From IMG/VR virus record IMGVR_UViG_3300028569_000092, positions 1 through 36,061 of that record: a DNA stretch of 36,061 nucleotides; one strand, 5' to 3'. Shown here one piece after another: positions 14,999 to 22,652 of this stretch; within the stretch, counting starts at the first letter, position 1, and each line of letters opens with the position of its first letter. Source of the DNA: a virus. The translations under genes and the position numbers were made by a program. The notes beneath the pieces were generated by a model that saw only the letters and a list, made by a program, of their open reading frames with translations, was not told where the DNA came from and made no database searches.

Positions 14999-16741
14999 AT
15001 GAACCTATTCGGATTTGAAATAAGCAAAAAGATTGGAAAAACAGTTGAGGATGAATATGATTTAAAATCCTTTGCGCCACCACTTGAAAGTGACGGTACT
15101 GCAATTGTAAATTCATCATCAACAAGTGGTTATTATGGTCAAGTGCTTGATCTTAATGGTGCAATGGTCACCAACGAAAAAGATTTAATTCTTAAATATC
15201 GTAATGCGGCAAGTCAACCTGAATGTGATAGCGCTGTTTCCGATATTGTTGATGCGTCCATTGTAAATGATAGTGACGGTAGTCCTGTCAATTTGGTTCT
15301 TGATAATGTTGAATTACCTGAAAATATTAAGGATAAAATTCATGAGGAATTTAAAATTATTCTTAAGTTATTGGATTTTAACTATAACGGTTCGGATATT
15401 TTTCGCCGATGGTACATTGATGGCAAAATTTATTATCATTTAATGATTGATAATGAAAAATCAAAAGATGGTATTCGTGAAATTCGCCAAATTGATCCTT
15501 TAAGAATTAAAAAGGTCAAAGAAATTACCACAAAAATTGATAAAATCAGCGGTGTAAAAACTTCTTCGGTAAGCGGAGAATACTTTTTATACAGCGATGA
15601 TTTTAATGGATCACCAGGTTTGGGTAATACTACAAATGGTATTAGAATTGATCCTAATACAGTTGTTTATGTTCCTTCAGGATTGCTTGATGAAAGCGGT
15701 GTTGTTTCAATATCATATTTGCATAAAGCAACAAAAATGGTTAACCAGTTGCGTATGATGGAAGATTCATTGGTAATCTATCGTATGGCGCGTGCGCCTG
15801 AACGCCGTATTTTCTACATTGATATTGGTAATCTTCCAAAAGGAAAGGCAGAAGAATATGTCCAAGGCATTATGGCCAAATATCGTAATAAACTTGTTTA
15901 CGATGTTTCCACAGGCGAAATGCGAGATGATCGTAAAACAATGACAATGCTTGAAGATTTTTGGTTGCCTCGCCGTGATGGTGGAAGAGGAACGGAAATT
16001 ACAACATTACCTGGCGGTGAAAACTTAGGTCAAATTGATGACGTTGTATTCTTCCAAAGAAAACTATACAATTCTTTAAATGTTCCACCAAATAGACTTG
16101 AAAGTGCGACAGCTTATAACATAGGCCGCAGTACCGAAATTACAAGAGATGAAGTTAAATTTCAAAAATTTATTAATCGACTTCGTAAAAAGTTTTCTGT
16201 ATTGTTTATTAGCATGTTAAAAGTGCAATTGATTCTTAAAGGTATTATTACCGTTGACGATTGGGATGATATTAGAGAAAATATTGCGGTTGACTATCTT
16301 GAAGATAACTTTTTCAGTGAATTAAAAGACTTTGAAATTATGAATGAACGTATTACCATGCTTAATTCAATCGAAGATAAAATTGGCAAATACTATTCCG
16401 AAAAATGGGTTCGTTCCAATATTCTTAATCAATCGGATGAAGAAATTCAAAAAATGGATGAACAAATTGCGTTGGAAGCCGCTGCAAAACTTGAACCTAA
16501 GGAACCACAAAGTGATATGGGTGATGACGGTGGCTTTGATATGGGATCTGATACTGATGAAATGGATATGGAAACACCTGATAATGCTTTTGATGCTCCT
16601 GAGACAAATGAACCAGATGATAATTTTGATTTTGGTGCACAAGATAATGCAGCTGATACATCGGAACCATCTCCAGTTGCGGAACCTCAAGATATGGCTC
16701 CATCATCCTCACCCGCACCTGTTTTTAACCCAGGACAATAA
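14999..16741 (+). CDS. 20: Portal vertex protein gp20
   Basis: A 580-residue protein (T4 gp20 is 524) using ATG 14999; the longer frame from 14897 overlaps gp19 and its terminator and is rejected. Family segments include AASQPECDSAVSDIVDASIV, FRRWYIDGKIYYHLMID, APERRIFYIDIGNLPKGKAE and SLNVPPNRLESATAYNIG. The portal forms the dodecameric ring at one head vertex, starts head assembly, and docks the terminase. The last ~80 residues are an acidic, Met/Pro/Asp-rich tail (DMGDDGGFDMGSDTDEMDME, later PSSSPAPVFNPGQ), longer than in T4 and probably disordered. Confidence 0.95.
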   Translation: MNLFGFEISKKIGKTVEDEYDLKSFAPPLESDGTAIVNSSSTSGYYGQVLDLNGAMVTNEKDLILKYRNAASQPECDSAVSDIVDASIVNDSDGSPVNLVLDNVELPENIKDKIHEEFKIILKLLDFNYNGSDIFRRWYIDGKIYYHLMIDNEKSKDGIREIRQIDPLRIKKVKEITTKIDKISGVKTSSVSGEYFLYSDDFNGSPGLGNTTNGIRIDPNTVVYVPSGLLDESGVVSISYLHKATKMVNQLRMMEDSLVIYRMARAPERRIFYIDIGNLPKGKAEEYVQGIMAKYRNKLVYDVSTGEMRDDRKTMTMLEDFWLPRRDGGRGTEITTLPGGENLGQIDDVVFFQRKLYNSLNVPPNRLESATAYNIGRSTEITRDEVKFQKFINRLRKKFSVLFISMLKVQLILKGIITVDDWDDIRENIAVDYLEDNFFSELKDFEIMNERITMLNSIEDKIGKYYSEKWVRSNILNQSDEEIQKMDEQIALEAAAKLEPKEPQSDMGDDGGFDMGSDTDEMDMETPDNAFDAPETNEPDDNFDFGAQDNAADTSEPSPVAEPQDMAPSSSPAPVFNPGQ

Positions 16742-16744
16742 CAC

Positions 16745-16752
16745 TATAAATA
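16745..16752 (+). promoter_or_regulatory. T4-type late promoter for the gp67-like gene
   Basis: Exact TATAAATA, 7 nt before the ATG at 16760. Confidence 0.8.
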
Positions 16753-16759
16753 AAATACT

Positions 16760-16915
16760 ATGGACGCTAAAGAATTAATTCAAAATATAGTAAGCGGAGA
16801 TGCAAAAGCAACTGATGCGTCATTTAATGCGCTTATACAAGATAAAGCACGAACAATACTTGACATTAAAAAAGTTGAAATGACCGCTGATATCTACAAT
16901 AAACAAACAAAATAA
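16760..16915 (+). CDS. 67: Small prohead core protein, gp67/68-like
   Basis: A 51-residue protein starting MDAKELIQNIVSGDAKAT and ending in ADIYNKQTK. Small proteins of this form, with 'MDAK.L.Q.IV.GDA' and a later 'R..DIKKVE', lie between gp20 and gp21 in T4-like marine phages and are annotated as prohead core protein. In T4, gp67 (PIP) is an abundant part of the scaffolding core and is cut by gp21. The start is fixed by the late promoter 7 nt upstream. I am sure it is a gene, and fairly sure of the core role; assignment to gp67 rather than gp68 is positional. Confidence 0.75.
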   Translation: MDAKELIQNIVSGDAKATDASFNALIQDKARTILDIKKVEMTADIYNKQTK

Positions 16916-16952
16916 ACATTTGGTTGTCAATTGAGTTTGTTTTATCATTACC

Positions 16953-17585
16953 ATGAATAGACGAAAATTACATTCTCAAATATCTGATTGTACTTCACAA
17001 TTCAAAAAGTTTTTTGATTTTGCTTTGGATTATTTGGATGAGCATGGCAAGGAACTTGTAATTCACCCTGGCACAAAAATTAAATACGGAGATGATCCAG
17101 CCGAATGTACAGGTTGGTGTGATGGCGAATCCATCGAAGTGGCTCGCGAATTACATTTGTTTGAAGAAACATTTGTTCATGAGTTTTGTCATATGACACA
17201 AGCCGTCCAGAATACATCTTTATGGAATGATCATCAAGCATCCACATTTTGGGAAGATTTACAAGCCAACAATACTGATGGTATCAGTTTTTGGAATGAA
17301 ATGTATAAAACAATTTTATTGGAACAAGATTGTGAGGCACGCGTACTAAAACTAAACAAAGAATGGCAATTATTTGATGCCACTCTTTATGCCAAACAGG
17401 CCAATGCTTATTTGCATTTTTATCATTATGTTTATATAACTCGTAATTGGGAATTGGCAAGTCCATTATATTGTGAGGAATTGCTAAAAGTAATGCCGGC
17501 AAAATTGTGCACACCAAAGCAGCTTAAAAGTATTAATATGAATATTATGAGTGTATACGGTGAAATATTAAAAAAATGCGTGTAG
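16953..17585 (+). CDS. Putative zinc metallopeptidase (HExxH), unknown role
   Basis: A 210-residue protein inserted between the prohead core gene and the gp21 protease. It contains HEFCH at 76-80 (HExxH: H76, E77, H80) within ETFVHEFCHMTQAV, and a downstream acidic segment LEQDCEARVLKL (Glu124, Glu128) that could supply the third zinc ligand. This is the arrangement of zincin-type peptidases. There is no signal peptide, so it would act in the cytoplasm or in the capsid. No late promoter lies directly in front. T4 has no such gene here. Capsid maturation or host-protein attack are both possible; I cannot decide. Confidence 0.7.
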   Translation: MNRRKLHSQISDCTSQFKKFFDFALDYLDEHGKELVIHPGTKIKYGDDPAECTGWCDGESIEVARELHLFEETFVHEFCHMTQAVQNTSLWNDHQASTFWEDLQANNTDGISFWNEMYKTILLEQDCEARVLKLNKEWQLFDATLYAKQANAYLHFYHYVYITRNWELASPLYCEELLKVMPAKLCTPKQLKSINMNIMSVYGEILKKCV

Positions 17586-17598
17586 AAATATCGTTTTG

Positions 17599-17606
17599 TA
17601 TAAATA
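17599..17606 (+). promoter_or_regulatory. T4-type late promoter for gp21
   Basis: Exact TATAAATA, 9 nt before the ATG at 17616, a slightly longer gap than for most late genes here. Confidence 0.8.
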
Positions 17607-17615
17607 GATTCTATA

Positions 17616-18269
17616 ATGAAGTTAATAACCGAACATACAGAAAATGTCAAATATTCTTCTGAATCAGTTGGGTCCAATGGCGAAAAGAAATTTGTCATTG
17701 AAGGTATTTTCATGCAAGCTGAACAGCTTAATAGAAACAGTAGAATTTATCCAAAAACTGTTCTTGAAACCGCCGTTGACCGTTATGTTACCAATTATGT
17801 CAATAAAGGACGTGCGGTAGGTGAATTAAATCACCCTGAATCACCAAGCATAAACTTGGATAAAGTTTCACATCGCATTACAGACCTTTCATGGGACGGT
17901 AACGATGTGCTTGGCAAGGCGCTTATCTTAAACACTCCAATGGGAATTATTGTCAAAGGGTTACTTGAAGGTGGTTGCCAACTCGGTGTATCAAGCCGCG
18001 GTATGGGAACAGTTGATAACAAAAATGGCAAAACAACTGTTAACGATGATTTTGTTCTTTCAACAGTTGATATTGTTCAAGATCCTTCCGCACCTTCCGC
18101 ATTTGTAAACGGGATTATGGAAGGTGTAGAATACTTTTATAAAGGTAATTCAATTGTTGCGGTTACTTCGGATAAATACAAAAAAATTATTTCAAAAATG
18201 CCAAAAGCACAATTGGCAGAACAACAAATAAAACTCTTTTCAAATTTTCTTAAGGATATTAATCTTTAA
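17616..18269 (+). CDS. 21: Prohead core protease gp21
   Basis: A 217-residue protein, close to T4 gp21 (212). It carries GRAVGELNHPESPSINLD with His73 and the nucleophile region CQLGVSSRGMG with Ser126/Ser127, the pattern of the herpesvirus-type serine proteases that mature T4-like heads. It is packed in the prohead and cleaves the scaffold (gp22), the small core proteins, the major capsid protein and itself, making room for DNA. It lies between the core gene and gp22 as in T4, apart from the inserted HExxH gene. Confidence 0.93.
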   Translation: MKLITEHTENVKYSSESVGSNGEKKFVIEGIFMQAEQLNRNSRIYPKTVLETAVDRYVTNYVNKGRAVGELNHPESPSINLDKVSHRITDLSWDGNDVLGKALILNTPMGIIVKGLLEGGCQLGVSSRGMGTVDNKNGKTTVNDDFVLSTVDIVQDPSAPSAFVNGIMEGVEYFYKGNSIVAVTSDKYKKIISKMPKAQLAEQQIKLFSNFLKDINL

Positions 18270-18423
18270 GAACATTTACAAATTTTAAATTATGGATTAA
18301 CATCAAGTTGTTGTAAGTGAACTATTACTATGGGAAACATTGAATAATATGAGACAGAAATTGAAAAAACCTTTTGGTTTGTTCATTTCCTCTCCAAACA
18401 AACATTAAAAAGTAAAATAACAT
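18270..18423 (+). other. Intergenic region before gp22
   Basis: 154 nt without a TATAAATA box. It holds an inverted repeat (GTTTGTT and AACAAAC separated by 13 nt, about 18378-18404) and a 19-codon ATG frame at 18349-18408, starting MRQKLKKPFGLF, which may be chance. gp22 is probably expressed by read-through from the gp21 promoter. Confidence 0.35.
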
Positions 18424-20217
18424 ATGTCAAATACAAAACAAAAGGATGTCATTCAAGACATCACAGAACAAACGTTGCTTACTCTAGATGGTGTTGCCGA
18501 GGAAATTACAAAGCAAACCGTACAAGAGGAAGTTGATAATTTTATTGCTGAACGCACTTTGAAGGAAAATCCGGAAGAAGTTATTACAATCGCAAATAAA
18601 GTAAAAGAATACAAAAAAGGTGATAAAACCAACTTTGGTGTTGTTGTCGATGTATCTCCATCATCAATCACATTTAAAGGAAAGGATACACCTAAAACTA
18701 AAATCGTGTTTAATCAACGCAAATTGGGAAGTAAAGATTATGTTCTTTCCTCACTCGCTAAAATTAATGAGAGCATGGAAAAAATGTACAGTCTGGAAGA
18801 TATGGAAGATATGGAAAAAATGGAAGCCGAAGAAGAAACAATTGAATCACTTGCAGCAAAACTTGAATTAACTGATGAACAAGTGGAAACACTTGCCGCA
18901 AAGAGCAATGAAAAGTATGAAGAAGAAGGTGGTGCAGTGTTACTTGATATGCTCAAAATGGTAGCAATTCCTACTGATGAAGAACATAAATCAGCAATGA
19001 TGGAGTTAATCATCAATGGTGATTTTGATGCACTTGAAGCACTTGAAGCACATATTGCTGAAATGAAAGCACAGGAAGAATCCGACGAAGAAGAAATGAC
19101 TGAAGCAAAATTCAAAAAACTCACCAAACCTGAATTCATGAAACTTATCAAAAAAGAATCGGTTAACGAAGAAGATGAAGATGAGGAATTAAGTCAAGAA
19201 GAAGAAGATGCATGGCAATATTCAAATCAACTGATTGATGCTTTTAATGATAAGGATGAAATGTCCATAAAGGACTTTAAGTATTATGCTTATAAGTTTG
19301 CGCATACTATGGATAATCGCACTCTTCTTAATGTTAAATCATTATCAGATAAAGAACTTGTACAAGTTGTGGCAGATATTCTTGATATGGATATACAATT
19401 ACAAGGTGACACAGTTATTGGAAGTGAAAAACCTAGCACAATACCAACTGACATTGAAGAACTTGTTAAAGACGAAGAAGGTTTAACTGAAGGTTTCAAG
19501 GAAAAAGCAAGCATCATTTTTGAAGCTGCCGTTGCCTCGAAAGTTAAAGAAACCAAATCACTTCTTAAAGAACAATATGCAACACGCCTCAATGAGGAAG
19601 TTGAAGTGCTCAAAGAAAACTTGGTTGAAAAAATTGATTCATACTTGACATACGCTGTTGAGACATGGGTTAATGATAACAAAGTTGCAGTTGAATCCAC
19701 ACTTCGTACAGAAATTGCTGAAAGCTTTATTGGCTCTCTTAAAAATATCTTTACAGAACACTATATCGAAGTTCCTGAAAGTAAGGTTAATATTGTTTCA
19801 GATATGGAAGCACAAGTATCCTCACTAAAAGAACAAGTTGAGAAAAAAGGAAGAATTGCAAATGCACTTGCTGATCGTGTTGAAAAACTTACACGTCAAA
19901 AAGTTATTGCAGAAGCTTCCACTGGTCTTGCTGATACCCAAATTGCAAAATTAACTGAACTTGTTGAAGATGTTGAATTTATTAATGAAGATACCTTTAC
20001 CAAAAAGGTTGGAACCATTCGTGAATTTTACATTAACGGTCGTGCAGCTAATAAAAACACGTTAAATGAAAACGTTGACGATAACGCTTCATTTATTTCA
20101 AAAGAAACAATCATCGAAAACACAATTGAAGGAGAATCACTTTCCCCTTCAATGCAAAACTATTTAAGTGCAATGTCACGCATGAACAAGGCAACAACTG
20201 CCAATTTGGTCTGCTAA
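18424..20217 (+). CDS. 22: Prohead core scaffold protein gp22
   Basis: A 597-residue, strongly acidic helical protein, more than twice the size of T4 gp22 (269) but in line with larger scaffolds of marine T4-like phages. It contains many Glu-rich stretches (EDMEDMEKMEAEEETIESL, then NEEDEDEELSQEEEDAW). The C-terminal part is a long helix (MEAQVSSLKEQVEKKGRIAN, LADRVEKLTRQKVIAEASTG) that is the family's most conserved region. It ends in PSMQNYLSAMSRMNKA. The protein forms the inner core that templates the capsid and is then degraded by gp21. It lies directly before gp23. Confidence 0.9.
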   Translation: MSNTKQKDVIQDITEQTLLTLDGVAEEITKQTVQEEVDNFIAERTLKENPEEVITIANKVKEYKKGDKTNFGVVVDVSPSSITFKGKDTPKTKIVFNQRKLGSKDYVLSSLAKINESMEKMYSLEDMEDMEKMEAEEETIESLAAKLELTDEQVETLAAKSNEKYEEEGGAVLLDMLKMVAIPTDEEHKSAMMELIINGDFDALEALEAHIAEMKAQEESDEEEMTEAKFKKLTKPEFMKLIKKESVNEEDEDEELSQEEEDAWQYSNQLIDAFNDKDEMSIKDFKYYAYKFAHTMDNRTLLNVKSLSDKELVQVVADILDMDIQLQGDTVIGSEKPSTIPTDIEELVKDEEGLTEGFKEKASIIFEAAVASKVKETKSLLKEQYATRLNEEVEVLKENLVEKIDSYLTYAVETWVNDNKVAVESTLRTEIAESFIGSLKNIFTEHYIEVPESKVNIVSDMEAQVSSLKEQVEKKGRIANALADRVEKLTRQKVIAEASTGLADTQIAKLTELVEDVEFINEDTFTKKVGTIREFYINGRAANKNTLNENVDDNASFISKETIIENTIEGESLSPSMQNYLSAMSRMNKATTANLVC

Positions 20218-20262
20218 ACAATGCGCTTTATTCCCACAAACAATAAGTAAAACAACAACTAT

Positions 20263-20270
20263 TATAAATA
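20263..20270 (+). promoter_or_regulatory. T4-type late promoter for gp23
   Basis: Exact TATAAATA, 6 nt before the gp23 ATG at 20277. The most abundant virion protein would thus be made from an mRNA with a leader of about 1 nt. Confidence 0.88.
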
Positions 20271-20276
20271 ACTATT

Positions 20277-21656
20277 ATGTTTAATTCAGAACAACTCGAA
20301 AAAAAATGGGCTCCAGTATTGGAAGCCAAAGACGCTCCTGCATTTAAGGACAATTATCGTAAGTCGATTACCGCTGTGCTTCTTGAAAACCAAGAAAAAG
20401 CTCTTCGCGAAGAAAGTGCGCAAGCATCTTTCCTTAACGAAAGCAGCGCCATTGGTGATGGTTCCGGCTCTGTTAAGACCTGGGATCCAGTTCTTATCTC
20501 GCTTGTCCGTCGTGCAATGCCAAATATCGTTGCTTACGATATTGCTGGTGTTCAACCAATGACAATGCCTACCGGTTTGATCTTCGCAATGCGCAGTCAA
20601 TATCAAAACGCTGCTGGTGTAAATACTGCTGAAGCTCTCTTCAACAAGCCTGACAGTGCATTCTCCGGTCCTGTTACTACAGCACAAGGCGAAGTACTTT
20701 CAGGTAACGGTACCAACGGTAACTATGTTGACCCAAATACAGGCAACACTGTTCAAATTGGTCGTACCTCTGCAGGTTCCCCAGGTGGTTTCGGCCAAAT
20801 GGATTTCACAGTTGATAGAACAGCTGTTACTGCTCAAACACGTGCTCTTAAAGCTGAATACACAATGGAACTTGCTCAAGACCTTAAGTCCGTTCACGGA
20901 CTTGATGCTGAAGCAGAACTTGCAAACATCCTTTCTGTTGAAATCCTTGCGGAAATCAACCGTGAAGTGATTGACCTTGTTAATGCAAAAGCTATTCTTG
21001 GTGGTATTCGTAACACAACATTCGGTGGTGTTACTTCAACTGCAGGTGCAGGTAACACATCAATCGTTGTTGGTGCCGCAACTGGTGGTTTCGACATTCA
21101 CGAAGATGCCGATGGTCGTTGGGCCGTTGAAAAATTCAAGTCGCTTATCTATCAAATCGAACTCGAGGCTAACGCCGTTGCAAAAGCAACACGTCGTGGT
21201 AAAGGTAACATTGTAATCTGCTCATCCAACGTTGCAAGTGCTCTTGCAGCTGCTGGTGTTCTTGATTATGCGCCTGCTCTTTCCGCAAACCTTAATGTTG
21301 ACGACACAGGCAATGTTTTTGCAGGTATCATCAACGGTCGTTTGAAAGTATATGTTGATCCTTTTGCATTAACTGATTACATCACTGTTGGTTATCGCGG
21401 TTCAAACGCATATGACGCAGGTATATTCTATTGCCCATACGTTCCTTTGACAATGGTTCGCGCCGTTGATCCTAACACGTTCCAACCAAAAATTGGTTTC
21501 AAAACACGTTACGGTCTTGTTGCCAACCCATTTGCTGGTTCTCCAAATACCGACGGTGGTAAAGGTGCTGATCGTCAGAACCCATACTTCCGTACATTCC
21601 AAGTTACAAACCTTGGTGGTGGTTCTTACATCCCTACTGATACATCTGTTGTCTAA
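20277..21656 (+). CDS. 23: Major capsid protein gp23
   Basis: A 459-residue protein (T4 gp23 is 521; marine relatives are near this size). Diagnostic segments are SLVRRAMPNIVAYDIAGVQP followed by MTMPTGLIFAMRSQY, ALKAEYTMELAQDLKSVHGL with DAEAELANIL, and NPYFRTFQVTNLGG near the end. It builds the hexamers of the head. The N-terminal ~60 residues (delta domain) are probably removed by gp21. It is flanked by its own late promoter and a strong terminator, so it is a single-gene transcription unit. Codon use (many GTT, CTT, AAC) looks tuned for high expression. Confidence 0.97.
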   Translation: MFNSEQLEKKWAPVLEAKDAPAFKDNYRKSITAVLLENQEKALREESAQASFLNESSAIGDGSGSVKTWDPVLISLVRRAMPNIVAYDIAGVQPMTMPTGLIFAMRSQYQNAAGVNTAEALFNKPDSAFSGPVTTAQGEVLSGNGTNGNYVDPNTGNTVQIGRTSAGSPGGFGQMDFTVDRTAVTAQTRALKAEYTMELAQDLKSVHGLDAEAELANILSVEILAEINREVIDLVNAKAILGGIRNTTFGGVTSTAGAGNTSIVVGAATGGFDIHEDADGRWAVEKFKSLIYQIELEANAVAKATRRGKGNIVICSSNVASALAAAGVLDYAPALSANLNVDDTGNVFAGIINGRLKVYVDPFALTDYITVGYRGSNAYDAGIFYCPYVPLTMVRAVDPNTFQPKIGFKTRYGLVANPFAGSPNTDGGKGADRQNPYFRTFQVTNLGGGSYIPTDTSVV

Positions 21657-21680
21657 TCCTAACGGACGGTAAATAACTCT

Positions 21681-21714
21681 AAGCGGTTGGTCGAAAGGCC
21701 AACCGCTTTTTTAG
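21681..21714 (+). terminator. Rho-independent terminator after gp23
   Basis: Stem AAGCGGTTGG (21681-21690) and CCAACCGCTT (21699-21708) with an 8-nt loop, followed by a T-run. The next late promoter starts at 21715. Confidence 0.92.
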
Positions 21715-21722
21715 TATAAATA
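21715..21722 (+). promoter_or_regulatory. T4-type late promoter for the gp3-like gene
   Basis: Exact TATAAATA, 7 nt before the ATG at 21730, immediately after the gp23 terminator. Confidence 0.85.
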
Positions 21723-21729
21723 ATTTCAT

Positions 21730-22182
21730 ATGCAATACAACTTATTAGCACTTACCGGGTTTAAACTTACCATAGGTTCATCTGTCAACTATAAACTTTC
21801 AGAGTTTTTTGCAGTAAGCGCAACATTTCCAAATATTTCACTAGGTGAGGCAAGTGCATCATACAGAAACAGACAAGGGTTTGTTGCCGATGATGTATTA
21901 CAATACGAGCCATTTACAATCCGAATTGCTGTGGATGACCAATTATTGGCATATAATGAAATACACGATTGGATGTTATATAACACTCGAGAAGAAAAAT
22001 TAAAGACTGAGGAATTAACATTGCACTTTATGACTGGTCACAACAATGTTTCCAGAAGAGTCAAATTTATAGGTGCATTTCCAACAGCATTAGGTAGTAT
22101 TGAATTTAACACACAAAATACAAGTGTTGAATATGCATATGTTGACGTGACATTCCGATATGACCGATTCCAATTTATTTGA
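21730..22182 (+). CDS. 3: Tail-tube-fold protein, probable tail completion protein gp3
   Basis: A 150-residue protein between gp23 and uvsY, where T4-like cyanophages encode gp3, the tail completion and sheath stabiliser. The sequence (TFPNISLGEASASYRNRQGF, later YEPFTIRIAVDDQLLAYNEI then HDWM) follows the same strand pattern as the gp19 tube protein in this window (SLPASTIENIDLAYRGR, NWTVTVINDNN, EEWMN), so it has the tube fold. It could alternatively be a tube-baseplate adaptor of the gp54/gp48 type. Tail role is well supported; the exact number is positional. Confidence 0.7.
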   Translation: MQYNLLALTGFKLTIGSSVNYKLSEFFAVSATFPNISLGEASASYRNRQGFVADDVLQYEPFTIRIAVDDQLLAYNEIHDWMLYNTREEKLKTEELTLHFMTGHNNVSRRVKFIGAFPTALGSIEFNTQNTSVEYAYVDVTFRYDRFQFI

Positions 22183-22203
22183 TACATACTATATTACAAT
22201 ATT

Positions 22204-22650
22204 ATGACACTTGATGAAATACTAACATTATGGAAAGAGGACAGTAAAATTGACGAAGTCAATCTTGATATTACGAGCATAAAAAGCGCAAGTTTGCACG
22301 CAAAATATCTTGAATTATATGGCATATCAAAATTACGATATAAGAAAAAAGACCTTGAAATGGCGCATTTGAAAAAAGACAAGTGGTTATATTACAACGG
22401 TAAAATGACCAAAGCCGAAATGGATTCACGTGGTTGGAATTATGATCCATTTCACGGAATGGCCAAACCATTAAAAAGCGATATGGAAATGTTTTATGAA
22501 ACAGATCCTGATATTTCCAAATTGCGTTTGACTATGGACTATCAACAAACAATAGTTGATACATTAAAAGACATACTGGACAATATTAAATGGCGTCACT
22601 CTACGATTAAAAACATATTGGATTTTAGAAGGTTTACGAGCGGATCATAA
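22204..22650 (+). CDS. uvsY: Recombination mediator UvsY
   Basis: A 148-residue protein, close to T4 UvsY (137). The N-terminus TLDEILTLWKEDSKIDEVNL and the following SASLHAKYLELYGISKLRYK are conserved in UvsY of T4-like phages. UvsY loads the UvsX recombinase onto gp32-covered single-stranded DNA during recombination-dependent replication. It is followed 2 nt later by uvsW, as in cyanophages. No early- or late-type promoter consensus lies directly in front; it may be read from the gp3 promoter or an unrecognised middle promoter. Confidence 0.92.
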   Translation: MTLDEILTLWKEDSKIDEVNLDITSIKSASLHAKYLELYGISKLRYKKKDLEMAHLKKDKWLYYNGKMTKAEMDSRGWNYDPFHGMAKPLKSDMEMFYETDPDISKLRLTMDYQQTIVDTLKDILDNIKWRHSTIKNILDFRRFTSGS

Positions 22651-22652
22651 TT

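Noticed and set aside
18349-18408. 19-codon frame before gp22
   Set aside because: No promoter or ribosome-binding signal, ends in the inverted repeat, and the sequence has no recognisable features; kept only as a remark in the intergenic entry.
22189-22204. Possible late-type box (TATATTAC) 6 nt before uvsY
   Set aside because: Only the first four bases match TATAAATA; the spacing is suggestive but the match is too weak to call.
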